DNA from: Hypomyces perniciosus
Lineage: Eukaryota > Ascomycota > Sordariomycetes > Hypocreales > Hypocreaceae
Length of the DNA stretch: 64,000 nt
Direction: 5' to 3'
Assembly: GCA_008477525.1 (NCBI GenBank)
Contig: SPDT01000007.1
Location: 5,394,001-5,458,000 of the forward strand
Part shown: positions 11,671 to 22,455 of the stretch, one piece after another
Layout of the letters: each line of letters begins with the position of its first letter
How positions within the stretch are numbered: position 1 is the stretch's first letter
The notes under the pieces: model-generated
Databases searched by the model: none
The model's input: only the letters and a program-made list of their open reading frames with translations
What the model was told of the DNA's origin: nothing
Position numbers and translations under genes: made by a program

Positions 11671-12350
11671 GGATGGGGGGGAGGATGGGCAAGAGAGTTA
11701 TGAGTTAAGAGTGTGGGTACATGTACTACTATAATCGTTGATGCAAGAAAATGCAAGAATATGAATATATAAACGAACACCAGCAGTGGCCGTGTTCAAT
11801 TTATTGTAAATTGAGTCGGGTATTGTATGTATCTTCGGAGGAAAGCCAGAGAAAAACGAGCCACTGATATAAAACCCGTCACAGAATAGCCATAACACCA
11901 TTCCATCTCTGCCAAAATGCTCTCGGAGAGGAATCATTACCAAAGAAACAAGAAAAAAACACAGTAGACTTGTCTAACGCCGCGGTTCCAAGCATGTCTG
12001 AAACAACAAGATAATGGCACCATGAAATCGTCAAGAAAGGATGCTCCCAACTCCAGCTTCAGAACCCGAAGCTTGGGAATTGTCGGCTCGGCTTTTGATA
12101 TCCCACCTCGGCCCGACAAGTCTTCATAGCCTTGTCCTCCAGTCATGTCAGCCCAGTGACGCGGAGGCGAGTGAAGCCGTGAAGATGCATCATCGCGAGG
12201 TTTGAAAGCCGGAAGAATGCTCTCGACTGATGAATGCTCAGAGGTTCGTCTCAAGTCATAAAATAAGGTGGTCTATCGCTGCCCACTTAAAATTTCAGCA
12301 CCGTAATTTTTTGTCCCCTTCGTAGTGGAACCTAAGTCCTGCCTGCAGCT
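11671..12350. other. Intergenic between convergent genes
   Basis: The spacer holds the 3' ends of the dehydrogenase and of the small minus-strand gene. Short frames on both strands lack any family resemblance. No repeats of note. Confidence 0.4.
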
Positions 12351-12572
12351 TCAGATGCCGCAGTCTTCAAAGTCGCGGACCATGACGGCGACCTGTGCGC
12401 GCTTGGCTGCCTCGGCAAGAAGAGTGAAGTCCTTAAGGAAAGGCTCGGTAGACGGCGTCTTGACCTGAATAGGGGCCGGGGCCACAATGGCTGCTGGGTT
12501 GCCGGATGATGGCCGGGCTGACGATGCCGCGGATGAGGAGGTGAATGAGGATGAGGATGAGGGGGCGTCCAT
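12351..12572 (-). CDS. Small conserved-looking protein of 73 residues, function unknown
   Basis: The N-terminal 35 residues are Ser/Ala-rich low complexity. The C-terminal half (FLKDFTLLAEAAKRAQ, then VAVMVRDFEDCGI) looks like a compact amphipathic helix pair. Codon use is strongly GC-ending in the third position, like the neighbouring real genes, which supports coding. I recall similar short helical tails in other ascomycete predictions but cannot name a function. A long GA/GT-rich segment upstream would be its leader. An alternative is that it is the last exon of a longer gene; no upstream exon was seen. Confidence 0.6.
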   Translation of the reverse strand: MDAPSSSSSFTSSSAASSARPSSGNPAAIVAPAPIQVKTPSTEPFLKDFTLLAEAAKRAQVAVMVRDFEDCGI

Positions 12573-13253
12573 TGTAAATTTCTTTAAGCCGTGTAAATGA
12601 AATGTCGTATTTGAAGGCGACGGTTCCGGTGATCCGGTAATGGTCTCTTATCGATCCGTATCGAATCGAGGGATGAGTAGGAAATGGTTGACGACTGACT
12701 CCTAGCCTGTCGTAGCAGTGAGGGGGAAGTCCTGGAGGATGAGGATGGTGGTGACAACGACGACGACGCTATCTTGAGGCCTGTGAAAGAGGCGCCCTTG
12801 TAATTTAAAGCAATCCCGTGAAAACGAACGATCCTTTCCGGCGATGAAGTCTTGAGTTGGAGGCGGTAGCCGAACTAGTAGAGTAGCGCAGGATTGACAG
12901 ACAGAGAGTGGGGGTATGTTGGCCTATTTCTTCCGAGGTCGATGGTGATGATGATGATGATGATGGAATTCGTTCCGATTTTCCGTCTAGTATATATATT
13001 TACACATATATATTCAGGCTGATCCTATAGACACAGTACACGCCGGCGGGAATATATGTATGCCGAGATGGACGGAGTATGTGTGTGAGAGAGGGAAAAC
13101 GGACGCTAGAAACCGGGTTTCCGGCAATCAAGCCCACGGGTATGCCTCGGTATTTTCCCCTTTGCTGTTTGCTCCAGTCGAAATTTTGTGTGTTTAGCTG
13201 TGTTTGTTCTGTGGGGGCTGGTGGTTTCACAAGCTTTGCCTCGTGCTTGATAG

Positions 13254-13256
<3 letters not shown>

Positions 13257-13317
<61 letters not shown>
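13257..13317. repeat. (GT)n microsatellite, about 30 units
   Basis: An uninterrupted GT dinucleotide run of about 61 bp, followed by a degenerate GGTGTGTGGTG edge. It lies in intergenic DNA between the 73-residue gene and the metaxin-like gene. Confidence 0.97.
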
Positions 13318-13324
<7 letters not shown>

Positions 13325-13836
13325 GTGCAAGTCTGGTGAGAGTGGTCGTGGTAATATATATAATGGATATGGATGGGGGGAGGAAATGAAAGATGGAGCG
13401 AGAAGAGGAGAAATACTTATTAAACTCGAGAGTGTGGAGACAGGGAAAAGACGGAAGAGAGGGAATAAAAACACAACGAACAGAACAAATGGACTAATAA
13501 TATTAAATATCAGATAGCCTACGGAGTAGTATTATGGGGAATCTTTTACTGATGCTCCATAACATCAAAATGATTGGCACCAGCATAGCATCCAATGGTG
13601 CCAACAACCAAAAGGCAGCAGCATAGATTAGTAGTACTACGAAGTACGGAGTACATACTTTGTAGTTTGTCCAGAACCTCGAGAACCCTACGTCGGCTTC
13701 TGAATAGGGTTCTCCCACGCATAAAATTTAGCTTCTGGGGCGCGAACTGGCTCTTGACTGGCCGGGCGGCCAAACAGCAGATAGAAGAGGCATAGAGCGA
13801 TTCACATGCCCAAAACGGTCCACCTCCGCCAAAACC

Positions 13837-13863
13837 CCCACTGCCCACTGCCCACTGCCCACT
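13837..13863. repeat. CCCACTG heptamer array (about 3.9 copies)
   Basis: Three perfect CCCACTG units followed by CCCACT. The same heptamer is tandemly repeated at 18999-19033. Confidence 0.95.
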
Positions 13864-14523
13864 CGGCGAAATAGAAGCAATAGATGAGTTACAGAAGATG
13901 TCCTGCGATACCACCTTCTCCTCACATGGCCAGCTAAGGAGAAGAACGAGGAGGTCTCCCGGGGGGGCGAACCGGGAGGGAACCATTCATCAAGACAAGG
14001 AAGGTGTCATTCTTGATGGCGATACAAAGCATTTCTGCGAAAGATCGCGACACAAACATCTGATACTTGCGTCTCCCATGTGGTATTTCCTTACCATTCG
14101 GGATATTCTGTAACGTAACCTACCAATATCCCCTCTCCTGTACTTCGTATACGTGAGCTAGCAACGGCAATTCAATACCGACAAATACCGGATATGACAA
14201 CCTACAGTAGTTCCACGCACAGCATCTCAGAGAGTCTACTCTGTACAAAGTACTACTTCGTACAGTAGTATTCCCGTCTCCTGTGGAGGTGGTCAAACCG
14301 TGACGTAGCCGGAATTTTAACTCCCCGGACCTCCGCGACATAAGAAAAAAAGTGTGCACCCCACACCATCCCGAGCCTCTGCCGACCACACGCACCTCCC
14401 GGCTCCGGGGGTTCGCCTTTTTCCCAAGCAAAAGCCCCGGCCTGCGGACCCTCTCCCTTCCCTTCCCCTCCGCTCCCCCTCCGCTCCCCCGAACGATATA
14501 CGAGACGATATATACAGACCACA

Positions 14524-15476
14524 ATGGCTGCCGAGCCGCCGCGCTCCGGCTGGTTCGCCGTCCCCACCCCCGTTCGCGAGCTCTTCAAGCTCTTCCCGCT
14601 CACCACCTTGCCCGCCGAACCACTCCCCGCGCGTGCCCCGGACCGAACTCGCCCGCAGCCGCAGCTCTATGTCTTCGCCAGTGACGAGGACGCCCTTAAT
14701 GGCAGACCGAGCTTCAATCCGGCATGTTTGAAGTGGCAGACGTTCTTGCGAATAGCCGGTGTCGACGTCGACCTCGTGCCGTCGAATAACCATGCCTCAC
14801 CCTCCGGAGCGCTGCCTTTCTTACTACCGCCGCCGTCGTCGTCGGCATCTTCGTCGCCGCCTTTAACAGGTGACAAGATCGGACGCTTCGCCAGGGACAA
14901 TTGCTCCATCGACATCCCCATACTCTCCGACTCTCCCTCCCGAGCAGAGGCATACTCATCTCTGCTAACACAAAACATCCGTCCCGCCTGGGTTCGTCAA
15001 CCTCCCTCCCCTCACGTCAATATAAACTTCTCCGCCTGCTAACGCCCAAACAACAGTTATACACACTCTACCTCCTCCCCGCCAACCTCCCCCTCCTCAC
15101 AACTCTCTACCTCCCGCCCTCACCCATCCTCCGCCTCCCCCTGCTGCACACCCTCCGCACCGCCGCCTCGGCCGAGATCCTCAAAACCACCCGCCGGACC
15201 CTCATATCCCCCCCACAGCTCCTCTCCGACTTCGTCGCCGCCCTGCGCGCTCTATCATCTCTCCTAGGCGACAGCGAGTGGTTCTTCGGGCTTCCCTCCC
15301 CGGCCTTGTTCGACGCAGAGGTGTTTGCTTATACGCATCTCATCCTTGATTCGCAAGTCATGCATTGGAAGGACGAGGCGCTGGCAAAGGCGCTTCTTCA
15401 GTTTGATAATCTGGTTGAGCATAGGGAGCGGTTGTATCGACGGTGCTGGCCTGGAGAGCAGCAGAAACGGCAATGA
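14524..15476 (+). CDS. SAM35: Metaxin/Sam35-like mitochondrial outer-membrane assembly protein
   Basis: The 295-residue product is encoded by exons 14524-14991 and 15057-15476. The 65-bp intron has a GTTCGT donor, a GCTAAC branch and a CAACAG acceptor, and joins in phase 0. The N-terminal WFAVPTPVRELF, the SFNPACLKWQTFLR segment with PSNNHASPSGALPFLLP, and the C-terminal metaxin-type GST-fold region (SEWFFGLPSPALFDAEVFAYTH) match fungal metaxin/Sam35 proteins. These form part of the SAM complex that inserts beta-barrel proteins into the mitochondrial outer membrane. No N-terminal presequence is evident, as expected for this peripheral cytosol-facing protein. It could instead be the paralogous Sam37/Tom37 subunit; the short length and N-terminal pattern favour Sam35. 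It is convergent with the Gid1 homologue. Confidence 0.75.
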
Positions 15477-16094
15477 AGGCGAGAAGAAGATGAAGCATCT
15501 GAGAGACGGTGACGAAGGGGGAGGTGAGGCTCTCGCTGTATGATGAGACCACTTTGCCATTTGTACTATTTGCACTATACCCAACTATAGAGAAGGCTCG
15601 GCATAGAAAAAATGATTTACTCTGTCAGGCCAAATCTTGCAGCTTGAACTTGCACAGAAATCTATCTTGTGAATAGTGAATTGGTTGATGGTCTTTCTTC
15701 AATATTCTACTATCAAAGCCATACGATATCCCGACTTGGCCAAGGAGGCTTACGCTTACCATCAATACTGTTCGTTGCTTCGCTGACTTTGTTCCACCCT
15801 TCCCCCCACCACTGAGCGTAGCATCGTTCTGGTACATACAAATCTGCCCCCGTCATTAGGCCACCCTTGGTGGCCTCTTATTCAAACACATGAAGCCCGA
15901 AATCCCCAGTCCGTCCCCCTTACCCCTTCTAAACTCCCTTGGAACGAGAGACAAAGAGATAGCAATCTTGCCAGCGCCAAAACACCGAGATGTAAAACCC
16001 ATGATAAAATGGAGAAGAGAGTGGTCATGCTGGGGGAAAGAAGCAAAGGAATACAGCAGACGCCTGATCGTGAATGAATGTAAAATTTCCGTCA
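15477..16094. other. Convergent 3' spacer
   Basis: The 618 bp between two convergent stop codons is presumably the two 3' UTRs. Short frames here have no family resemblance. Confidence 0.4.
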
Positions 16095-18443
16095 TTACAT
16101 CTCTGGGAATTGTTGAATGCTGCCAACCACATCCTGGAGCGAAATAAAGGCACCGGCACCGCCATCTTGCCGGAGATCCTCGAGGAGCACGCTGGTTTGT
16201 GCAAACAGTTTTTCTAACGATGCCCGCGAGGATTTGCCAAGTGATGCTGCCACCGCGTTAGTTCTGGTCTGGGGGGAAAAGAGTTGAAGGGAAATACTAA
16301 CATAGTATAGCCGAGTTGAGCTCCTCGGCGACAGTCACACGCCCCTTTCTGTCCAGCAAGTGGCTCACCTGCGGCTCCCTAAGCGGATTTCGGTATGCCA
16401 CCAGAGCCCAGATTTCATTCAGGGCCTTTCCAATCTCCTTTCGCGGGTCATTGGCATACTCAGCCTGCAAAGACTGGCCGTATTCCAACATGCTTCCCTC
16501 CAGCTCCATGAGTTCTGTCTGGTGTTCTCCGCCGTCCGTCTCCATGTCATCTCCCCAGGTAAGATTCTCGCTGCCATGAAGATCCAAGTCCATATCTTGG
16601 GAGCCATGTCCATTACTCCTCTTGGTCTCATTACTCATATTGAGTTGAGCAGCCTTCCGGACCATCTCAATGAACTTGCGACACCGTAGTTTGAAGTGCA
16701 CTTGTTCGTTGTCCTGAAGGACTTGGGGGTAGTATACGTTGGTGTACTTAAGCGCTCGGTCTATATCCCCTTCCAATATCGCTCGGCGAATACCTGGTAG
16801 CCTTGTTAGATATCAAGATATTCGGGGCATAGTGGAGCAACCTACGTTGTCTGTTATTAGCATCTTCGTCGTCCTTGATGTTGATGCCGGCGACTGTCAC
16901 GTTCGGATTCATGTTTAGAGCTTCCTTCTGAAGTTTCATATCCTCCGCAAAGGCGCGTGCCGTCTCCACATAACCGTCGTGTTGCAAAAATTGCAAGACC
17001 AAAGTTTGGATGAGGTCGGTCTCGCTCATACCCGGCTCCAGTCGTGATGTATCTGTGATTTCAATTTCCCTTTGGACCCTTTCTCGTTCATCCTGATAAA
17101 ACTTGTCAGCACCATTCCTAAGAGTCACGGCGATTGTTTTGAATACGTACATTCATCATGTCATCAATGTTGAAAACAAAAGGTGCTTGTCCAAAGTTGA
17201 TCAACACCTCCTCGCCGAGCTTTTTAAGACTAACTGAAGGGTATAGCTTCACTCTGGCGACGTCATGAAAGGCAGTACCTTTGAAATATTGTCAGTGTCT
17301 CATACATTAAGACGTCAGATTCCACACTCACCAATTCTCTTGCCGTTTCGAGTGAAAAACACATTGCGATCTCGGAAGTTGACACCGCAGCCGACGACGT
17401 CGCCATTGTTGAACGTCGTTCCGTAAGGTCGTCCCATGTTCTGCCCAGCGAAACACCGGCCGTCATCGCCATGGTAACCCCAAGACTCCGGCTCCCAGCC
17501 AACGGGTCTCGTTAATGATGCTGCTTTGGTTGAAAATCCAACGGCAATAGTAGTGCTGATTCTACTGTCAGTCTAGCCTAGGGGCAAATGATTGGACCAA
17601 TACATACTCGTCTCGTTTCGCTGAAAGTATGTGTACTTCGTAATAGTATATGCCGCATTGAGGGGGGATGAAGTGGTCTGCTCGAATGGCGCTTGCTTCT
17701 TGGTCACGCTCCTGGTTGCTCCGAGGCCCGGAGTATCTGAGACCAAGCCCATCTGGCAGAACATCAAGCGCACCCCACATATCATCCTTGTTCCAGCGCG
17801 TCGGGAGAGGAGCCAAGATATCCTCTTCCTCGAAAGGAGGGGGGGGCCTTTCCATGACGGTATGTAGCATGCCTCGATGTGAGCCAGGTGGCAGTGGTGC
17901 CGGATTGAGACCAGAGGTACCAATGTCGGGGGCATTTCCCTTGGTCCTTTTGGCATCCTTGTGGGCCTGAATCTTCGCCTTGTGCGCCTCCTCCAATCTT
18001 TGAACGTATGTCGACCCTTGCAGATAGGATGGCACGAAGAACCTCTCTTCTATAGCGTCGGCGCCGGTGTCCGCGTCATCTGCAGTCACAAACATATCGA
18101 ATGCTCGAGAGAAGGACGGCAAACTACCAACCTGTCTCCAAACGCCGGCCATATCGCTGTGAGGAGGGTTGTCCATACTGAAAGCAGTACCAGCCGGCGC
18201 AGGGCCAGGTTGCAGTCTCGGATCGAGGAGCAGAGCGCCGCTGGCGTCTAAGACCGAGGTTCGAGCGGGATGCGTGTAGAAAGTGTGTGTCCCTCTCTCG
18301 CTGGCGGGGAGAAGGGAAGCGGAAGCGGAAACGGAAGCGTGTCCGGCGGATGAGAATCGGCGTGGCGGGTATTCGGAGGAGGATTCAGCAGACGAGTCGG
18401 AGTCTGTGAGACCAGATGAGCCATACTGATCTGGACTGGACAT
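16095..18443 (-). CDS. GID1: RanBPM/Gid1 (Vid30) homologue: SPRY-LisH-CTLH-CRA scaffold of the GID/CTLH ubiquitin ligase
   Basis: Six exons give about 692 residues: 18443-17608, 17555-17332, 17278-17151, 17092-16846, 16793-16302 and 16246-16095. All five introns are 52-58 bp with GTRNGT-like donors, four of them with CTGAC/CTAAC-type branch points, and all phases agree. After a disordered Ser-rich N-terminus comes a SPRY domain (about residues 215-395, with GIYYYEVHILS, GWEPESWGYHGDDG, VGCGVNF and FFTRNGKRIG). A LisH motif (SETDLIQTLVLQFLQHDGY) follows at about 415-447. Next is a CTLH segment (DIDRALKYTNVYYP, FKLRCRKFIEMVR) and a C-terminal CRA region ending with LLEDLRQDGG. In yeast Gid1/Vid30 recruits substrate receptors for degradation of gluconeogenic enzymes; that role is inferred from family. 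For intron 1 a nearer acceptor at 17565 is possible, adding three residues, but the branch spacing favours 17556. Confidence 0.92.
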
Positions 18444-20098
18444 ACTGCGAAGAAGGGGGAAGGCAGAGCAAAAAAAAAATAAAGGTATATAGAGGGGGGG
18501 GAGAAGGGGAGGGGGGATTCGTGCCTGGCAAGCGAGTCGCTGCTGAAGCTTTCCAGCCAGCCTCAGTCAACACACCAACCAACTCGTCCCAGGTCCAGGC
18601 TCCGCTGCAACTCCCGAGTCGAGACCGGCTTGAAACAGCGGATGGCTCAGGAATGGGAGGGTTTCGAAAGCGGTAGATGAGAGGAACTGCCGGTAGCGAT
18701 ACTTGGGGGAGGTTCTCACAGTCGCTCGGCTGCCAGGTTGGTGGTCAGGTCAAAGCGGAGGAAAGCTGGCCACACACTCTCGCTCGTTTCAGTGCTTGCT
18801 TGCCTCTTTGCCTGCTGACGACAATGCTGCATACGCCTTAGCAAATCTACTGGGCAAACAAGCTGGCAGGGTCGTTGATCATGTCTTGGGGCGCCTATTT
18901 GTCGTTCTGGTTGGCTGGAGGTGGAGAAGCGGATTGCAAGCGGCTGGTGGACTTGACCTCACTGCTCAAGACGTCGTTGGGGTGTCATGCACCCGCTACC
19001 CACTGCCCACTGCCCACTGCCCACTACCCACTATCAATGCTGCTTATCGTGCGTGCAGTGGCTTTGCCAGACTTCGGCTCCGCTGATCTCAGCGAGTTTT
19101 AGCAGGCTCAGGCCCACAATCACGGGACCAAACAAAGCAACAGCCTTGGAAATTCAATGACACGCACATGGCCCGAGGTTGAAATAGTAGTACTCCTCCT
19201 TTGTTCAAGATTTTCATACATACCTATCCTCAAGTCGATTCCTCTTCTCCCATCCACCCTTCCATCGTGTTATGCAGCCATTCGTCCAGCCCCCCTTGTC
19301 AATCCAATAGCCTATCCCAATCGGTCAAGGTGCCATCCGGCTCCATGACTAAGCGACCGGACTCCAGTCCCTGGCACGCGATGCACTCGGAACCTTTCTT
19401 GACAGCCCCAATGCCCCCAGAGGAGACGAGAAAACGCAAAAATATGCTCCTCGGGAGTCTAACCGAACCTTGAATATCACGCTAATGAGTATACGACTTG
19501 GACATTTCGGTAAAATGCCTCACTCCCAGTGCAGAACTGGGTTCGCATGTATAGGTAGGTGCGAAATCGTAGAATGGCGGCCTCACTGTGTAATAACCGA
19601 GAGATAATCCAAGTCATGGCCCAAAACAAATGATCTCATGTATGGGAGACGTACATCGGTGCTTCTCATTGTGCTTCATTTGTTGGGCGAGGCAAGCATC
19701 GAGACTGGGCAGTGTGGTGTCAGACTTCAATAGGTCGCAGTGAATGAATGGGGTCCAAAGCAGAGAATGCAAGTCATAAACAAGTGACATTGTCCCATCT
19801 CAGTCTACCATAAACAACATACCCTTACTGTACATACAATTACGCCGACCTTGAAGCCCATACTCCCTGCTCCTTGCGGCCCTTTGAGGGCCAGCAGAAC
19901 CTCCCAACCAACCAACGCCAGCGACGTTGATATCGCTTTGATAAAAATAAACACAACACATTAACATGTCAGTCGAGTTTCCCCCCTTTGAGGTCCCGTC
20001 AAGGTGAAAGCCCGGTTCAATCATTGTTCCAGGCGTGATGGCACGAAACCCAATTATCCGTGCATGAGCAAAGAGAAGAAAGAAAATCAGCAAAAGTG
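18444..20098. other. Intergenic region
   Basis: The right part of the Gid1 promoter and the 3' flank of the Ies4-like gene. Frames are short and unsupported. It contains a second CCCACTG heptamer array. Confidence 0.45.
18999..19033. repeat. CCCACTG/CCCACTA heptamer array (5 copies)
   Basis: Three CCCACTG units followed by two CCCACTA units, the same heptamer as at 13837-13863. Confidence 0.95.
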
Positions 20099-21030
20099 CT
20101 ATGATGCCGCTGCAAGGGCTATGGGTGCAGGTGAGGAGGCGTGGATACTTGGCACGCTTTGCATTTCGACATCAGCGCCGCTGTTGCTGTTGGTGACGCT
20201 ATTGCCCTCGTTGCCATTCTCCTTGTTCTCCTTGTTGCTGCTCTCAGTTGAAGGTACGGCAGAGTCCTCGGCCCTGGACTCTGCGTTCATCTTTGGCGGA
20301 GCAGTCCACCGGGGAATTTCCCAGATAACGCCAGTGAAGCTCTTGAGTTTGAAACCGCCCTTGTTCCACTTCCGGCAAGGCTTGCCAGAGCGATCGAGTG
20401 CACGAAGGCCTGCATTGATGGCTCCCTGGTTTGCCTTGGGACCGAGTTTATGGGCGCCAGATGGCCGATTTACCGCGCTGCTATGGTCTATGGTGCCGTC
20501 CTCCCTGTAGAAGAAAACAGGTGTTAGCAAACTGAATTAGGCTGAAGGGTAGGGGCTGTGATAATGACCGAAGCCTCGCCAATAAAAAATCTTGATGCCG
20601 AGGTAGGGGGCAAAAAAAAAACTTACAATCGCGGTTTCTTCTTGGGACCAGGCTTGCCCCTTGGCTTGGGGATGCCATCCACCGTGGTATTGGCACTCGC
20701 AGCAGATCGCTTGACACCCTTCTTCTTTGCACCCTCGACAGGCGGTCCCATTGACGACGGCGCAGGTGTACCTTCAGCTGCCGGCGTGGCAGCGTTCGAG
20801 TCGGATGCATTGTCGCCATTGGAGTTGGAGTTGGTTGGTGCAGCCGTGTTAGGCGTGTCCGGCGACTCCTTGGAGTCCAAGTTTTCCTTGGATTCCTTTG
20901 ACTCCTGGGTTGGAGACGCGGGCGGAAAGATTTCGCGTAGCTGAGTGGGCGACACGTTGAGGGTGACGAGCAGGCTGGGCTTCGCACCAGATTTGCGTCG
21001 GCCATCAGCGGCTTTGGCGGAGGGCGCCAT
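20099..21030 (-). CDS. IES4: INO80 chromatin-remodelling complex subunit Ies4-like
   Basis: The 269-residue product comes from exons 21030-20627 and 20504-20099. The 122-bp intron (GTAAGT donor, GCTAAC branch, TTCTACAG acceptor) is in phase 2. The N-terminal block (GAKPSLLVTLNVSPTQL, then FPPASP) is the hallmark of fungal Ies4 proteins. It is followed by a Ser/Glu/Asn-rich linker and a basic segment (KPRGKPGPKKKPRL). The second exon carries the conserved HKLGPKANQGAINAGLRALD and KPCRKWNKGGFKLKSFTG segment, and the tail is acidic and disordered. Ies4 is a small nuclear subunit of the INO80 ATP-dependent remodeller and is implicated in the DNA-damage checkpoint in yeast. Assignment to the family is firm; functional detail is inferred. 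Confidence 0.85.
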
Positions 21031-22455
21031 CGTGTCTGTCTGGCCAAAGAATTATTTGATAGCAGCAGGTGATGATAATGACGTTTGATGGACAGTGATA
21101 TCCCCTGCGTTTGGTGATGGCGCGGTGGTGGATGGTGATGGCAGTGCACGAGGATACGGGAGGATGGAGATGGAGATGGAGGGTGATGATGAGGAGCAGA
21201 GTTGGAGGATGACGGGCGGCTGCGCGAGATTTTTGGTGGTGCCTTGAACACGGCCCAGCGGCGAAGGGCTAATAAGGTTGGTGGTGATCCGGCTTGGTGG
21301 TCAGGGGGTCGGTCCTCTTTCTGTCTGGGGCGCCTTTTTCTGGCAGCTCAGCAGTTTGGCGGTGATGGTCTCATCTCATGTTGCAGTTGCACGCATTTAC
21401 TTTGGGGGTTTGGGGGGGCAGAGGCGAGAGAGGAGAGAAGAGAGGAAGAGGGAGGCGGGCGGAGGGATTTTCATTTTCTGGGGTGTTGTCTCGTAAGGTT
21501 CGGGGCTTTGGTCTCATCCTCAATTTTGGGCCAGAGGGCGGCGCACAACAAAAAATCGGGCAGAGGTTTCTTGTTTGTAAGTATAGCAACAGCATAGTAC
21601 TGTAGTAGTAGTAGTCGCTGGCGCAGATGGCCCAGCCAGCAGGACCGTGACGGTGGACACTGGAAGATTTAGGAGCCGGGTCCTGGAGGGGCGCAGGCCT
21701 CGAAGCGGACTAGCGTGGCTTTGGAAGCCAACCAAAAACGGCCGTTTCGCATTATTTGAACCTCCGACCAGCCAATTAGCAGGCCCGGCCATAGATTATT
21801 ACATGCTGAGCGAGATTGATTGACCTGGCCTTAGTAAGCGGACGGGATTCGGGGAGCATGTACGGAGTACGGAGTACGAAGTACCTCAGTTGCCAGGCTG
21901 CTCAGGTGCAGTGATGGAAGTTCCCGAGAACCACACTTCATACATACATATGGCGGTGCGGCCTGAAAAGTCAAGATCCATTTGAATCGTCTCCTCCATC
22001 ACTATTTCAGGCAGCATTGCGCCTCACGCACTCCGTACAGCATCCTCATCGCTAGCCTGCTTATGAATTCCGATTCTGTGCATCACCGGGCCTCCCGGGA
22101 AATGCCCCTCACACAATCAAACGGACAGACAACACGAGGCAGGCAAACAGCCTAAACCATGACGAGTGTGCGGGCCCAAAAAGCAAAAGCAAATGTCTCT
22201 TCTTTCATACAGCCCCCTCCAGCTAGACAATGCATGGAATTCGAATGACGCATAATATGATATGCTCACAGCACACCGAGACCTCAGGTTGTCATCGCAC
22301 CAGCTGGAATGTGTTGCTCCTCACAACCATCAACTTCTCCCGCCAAGTATATGATGCAGTCATCGTACCCTCAGTAGAAGACGAACGTACGAAGTAGATA
22401 CCATAGCAAAGCAAATCGATACAATACCCATTCTTCTTTTCACACCACTATAACA
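21031..22455. other. Divergent promoter region
   Basis: The spacer lies between the Ies4-like gene and the Ser/Thr-rich gene. It contains GA-rich and GATGAT-rich sequence just upstream of the Ies4 start, and a TACGGAGTACGGAGTACGAAGTAC compound motif at about 21860-21884. No gene was seen. Confidence 0.5.

Larger units (their letters stand above)
12573..14523. other. Repeat-rich intergenic region
   Basis: Nearly 2 kb without a supportable gene. It holds a GATGAT tract near 12944, a long GT microsatellite, TACGGAGTA-type words at about 13519, 13637 and 14240, and a CCCACTG heptamer array at 13837. The last 250 bp is the promoter of the metaxin-like gene. Confidence 0.5.
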
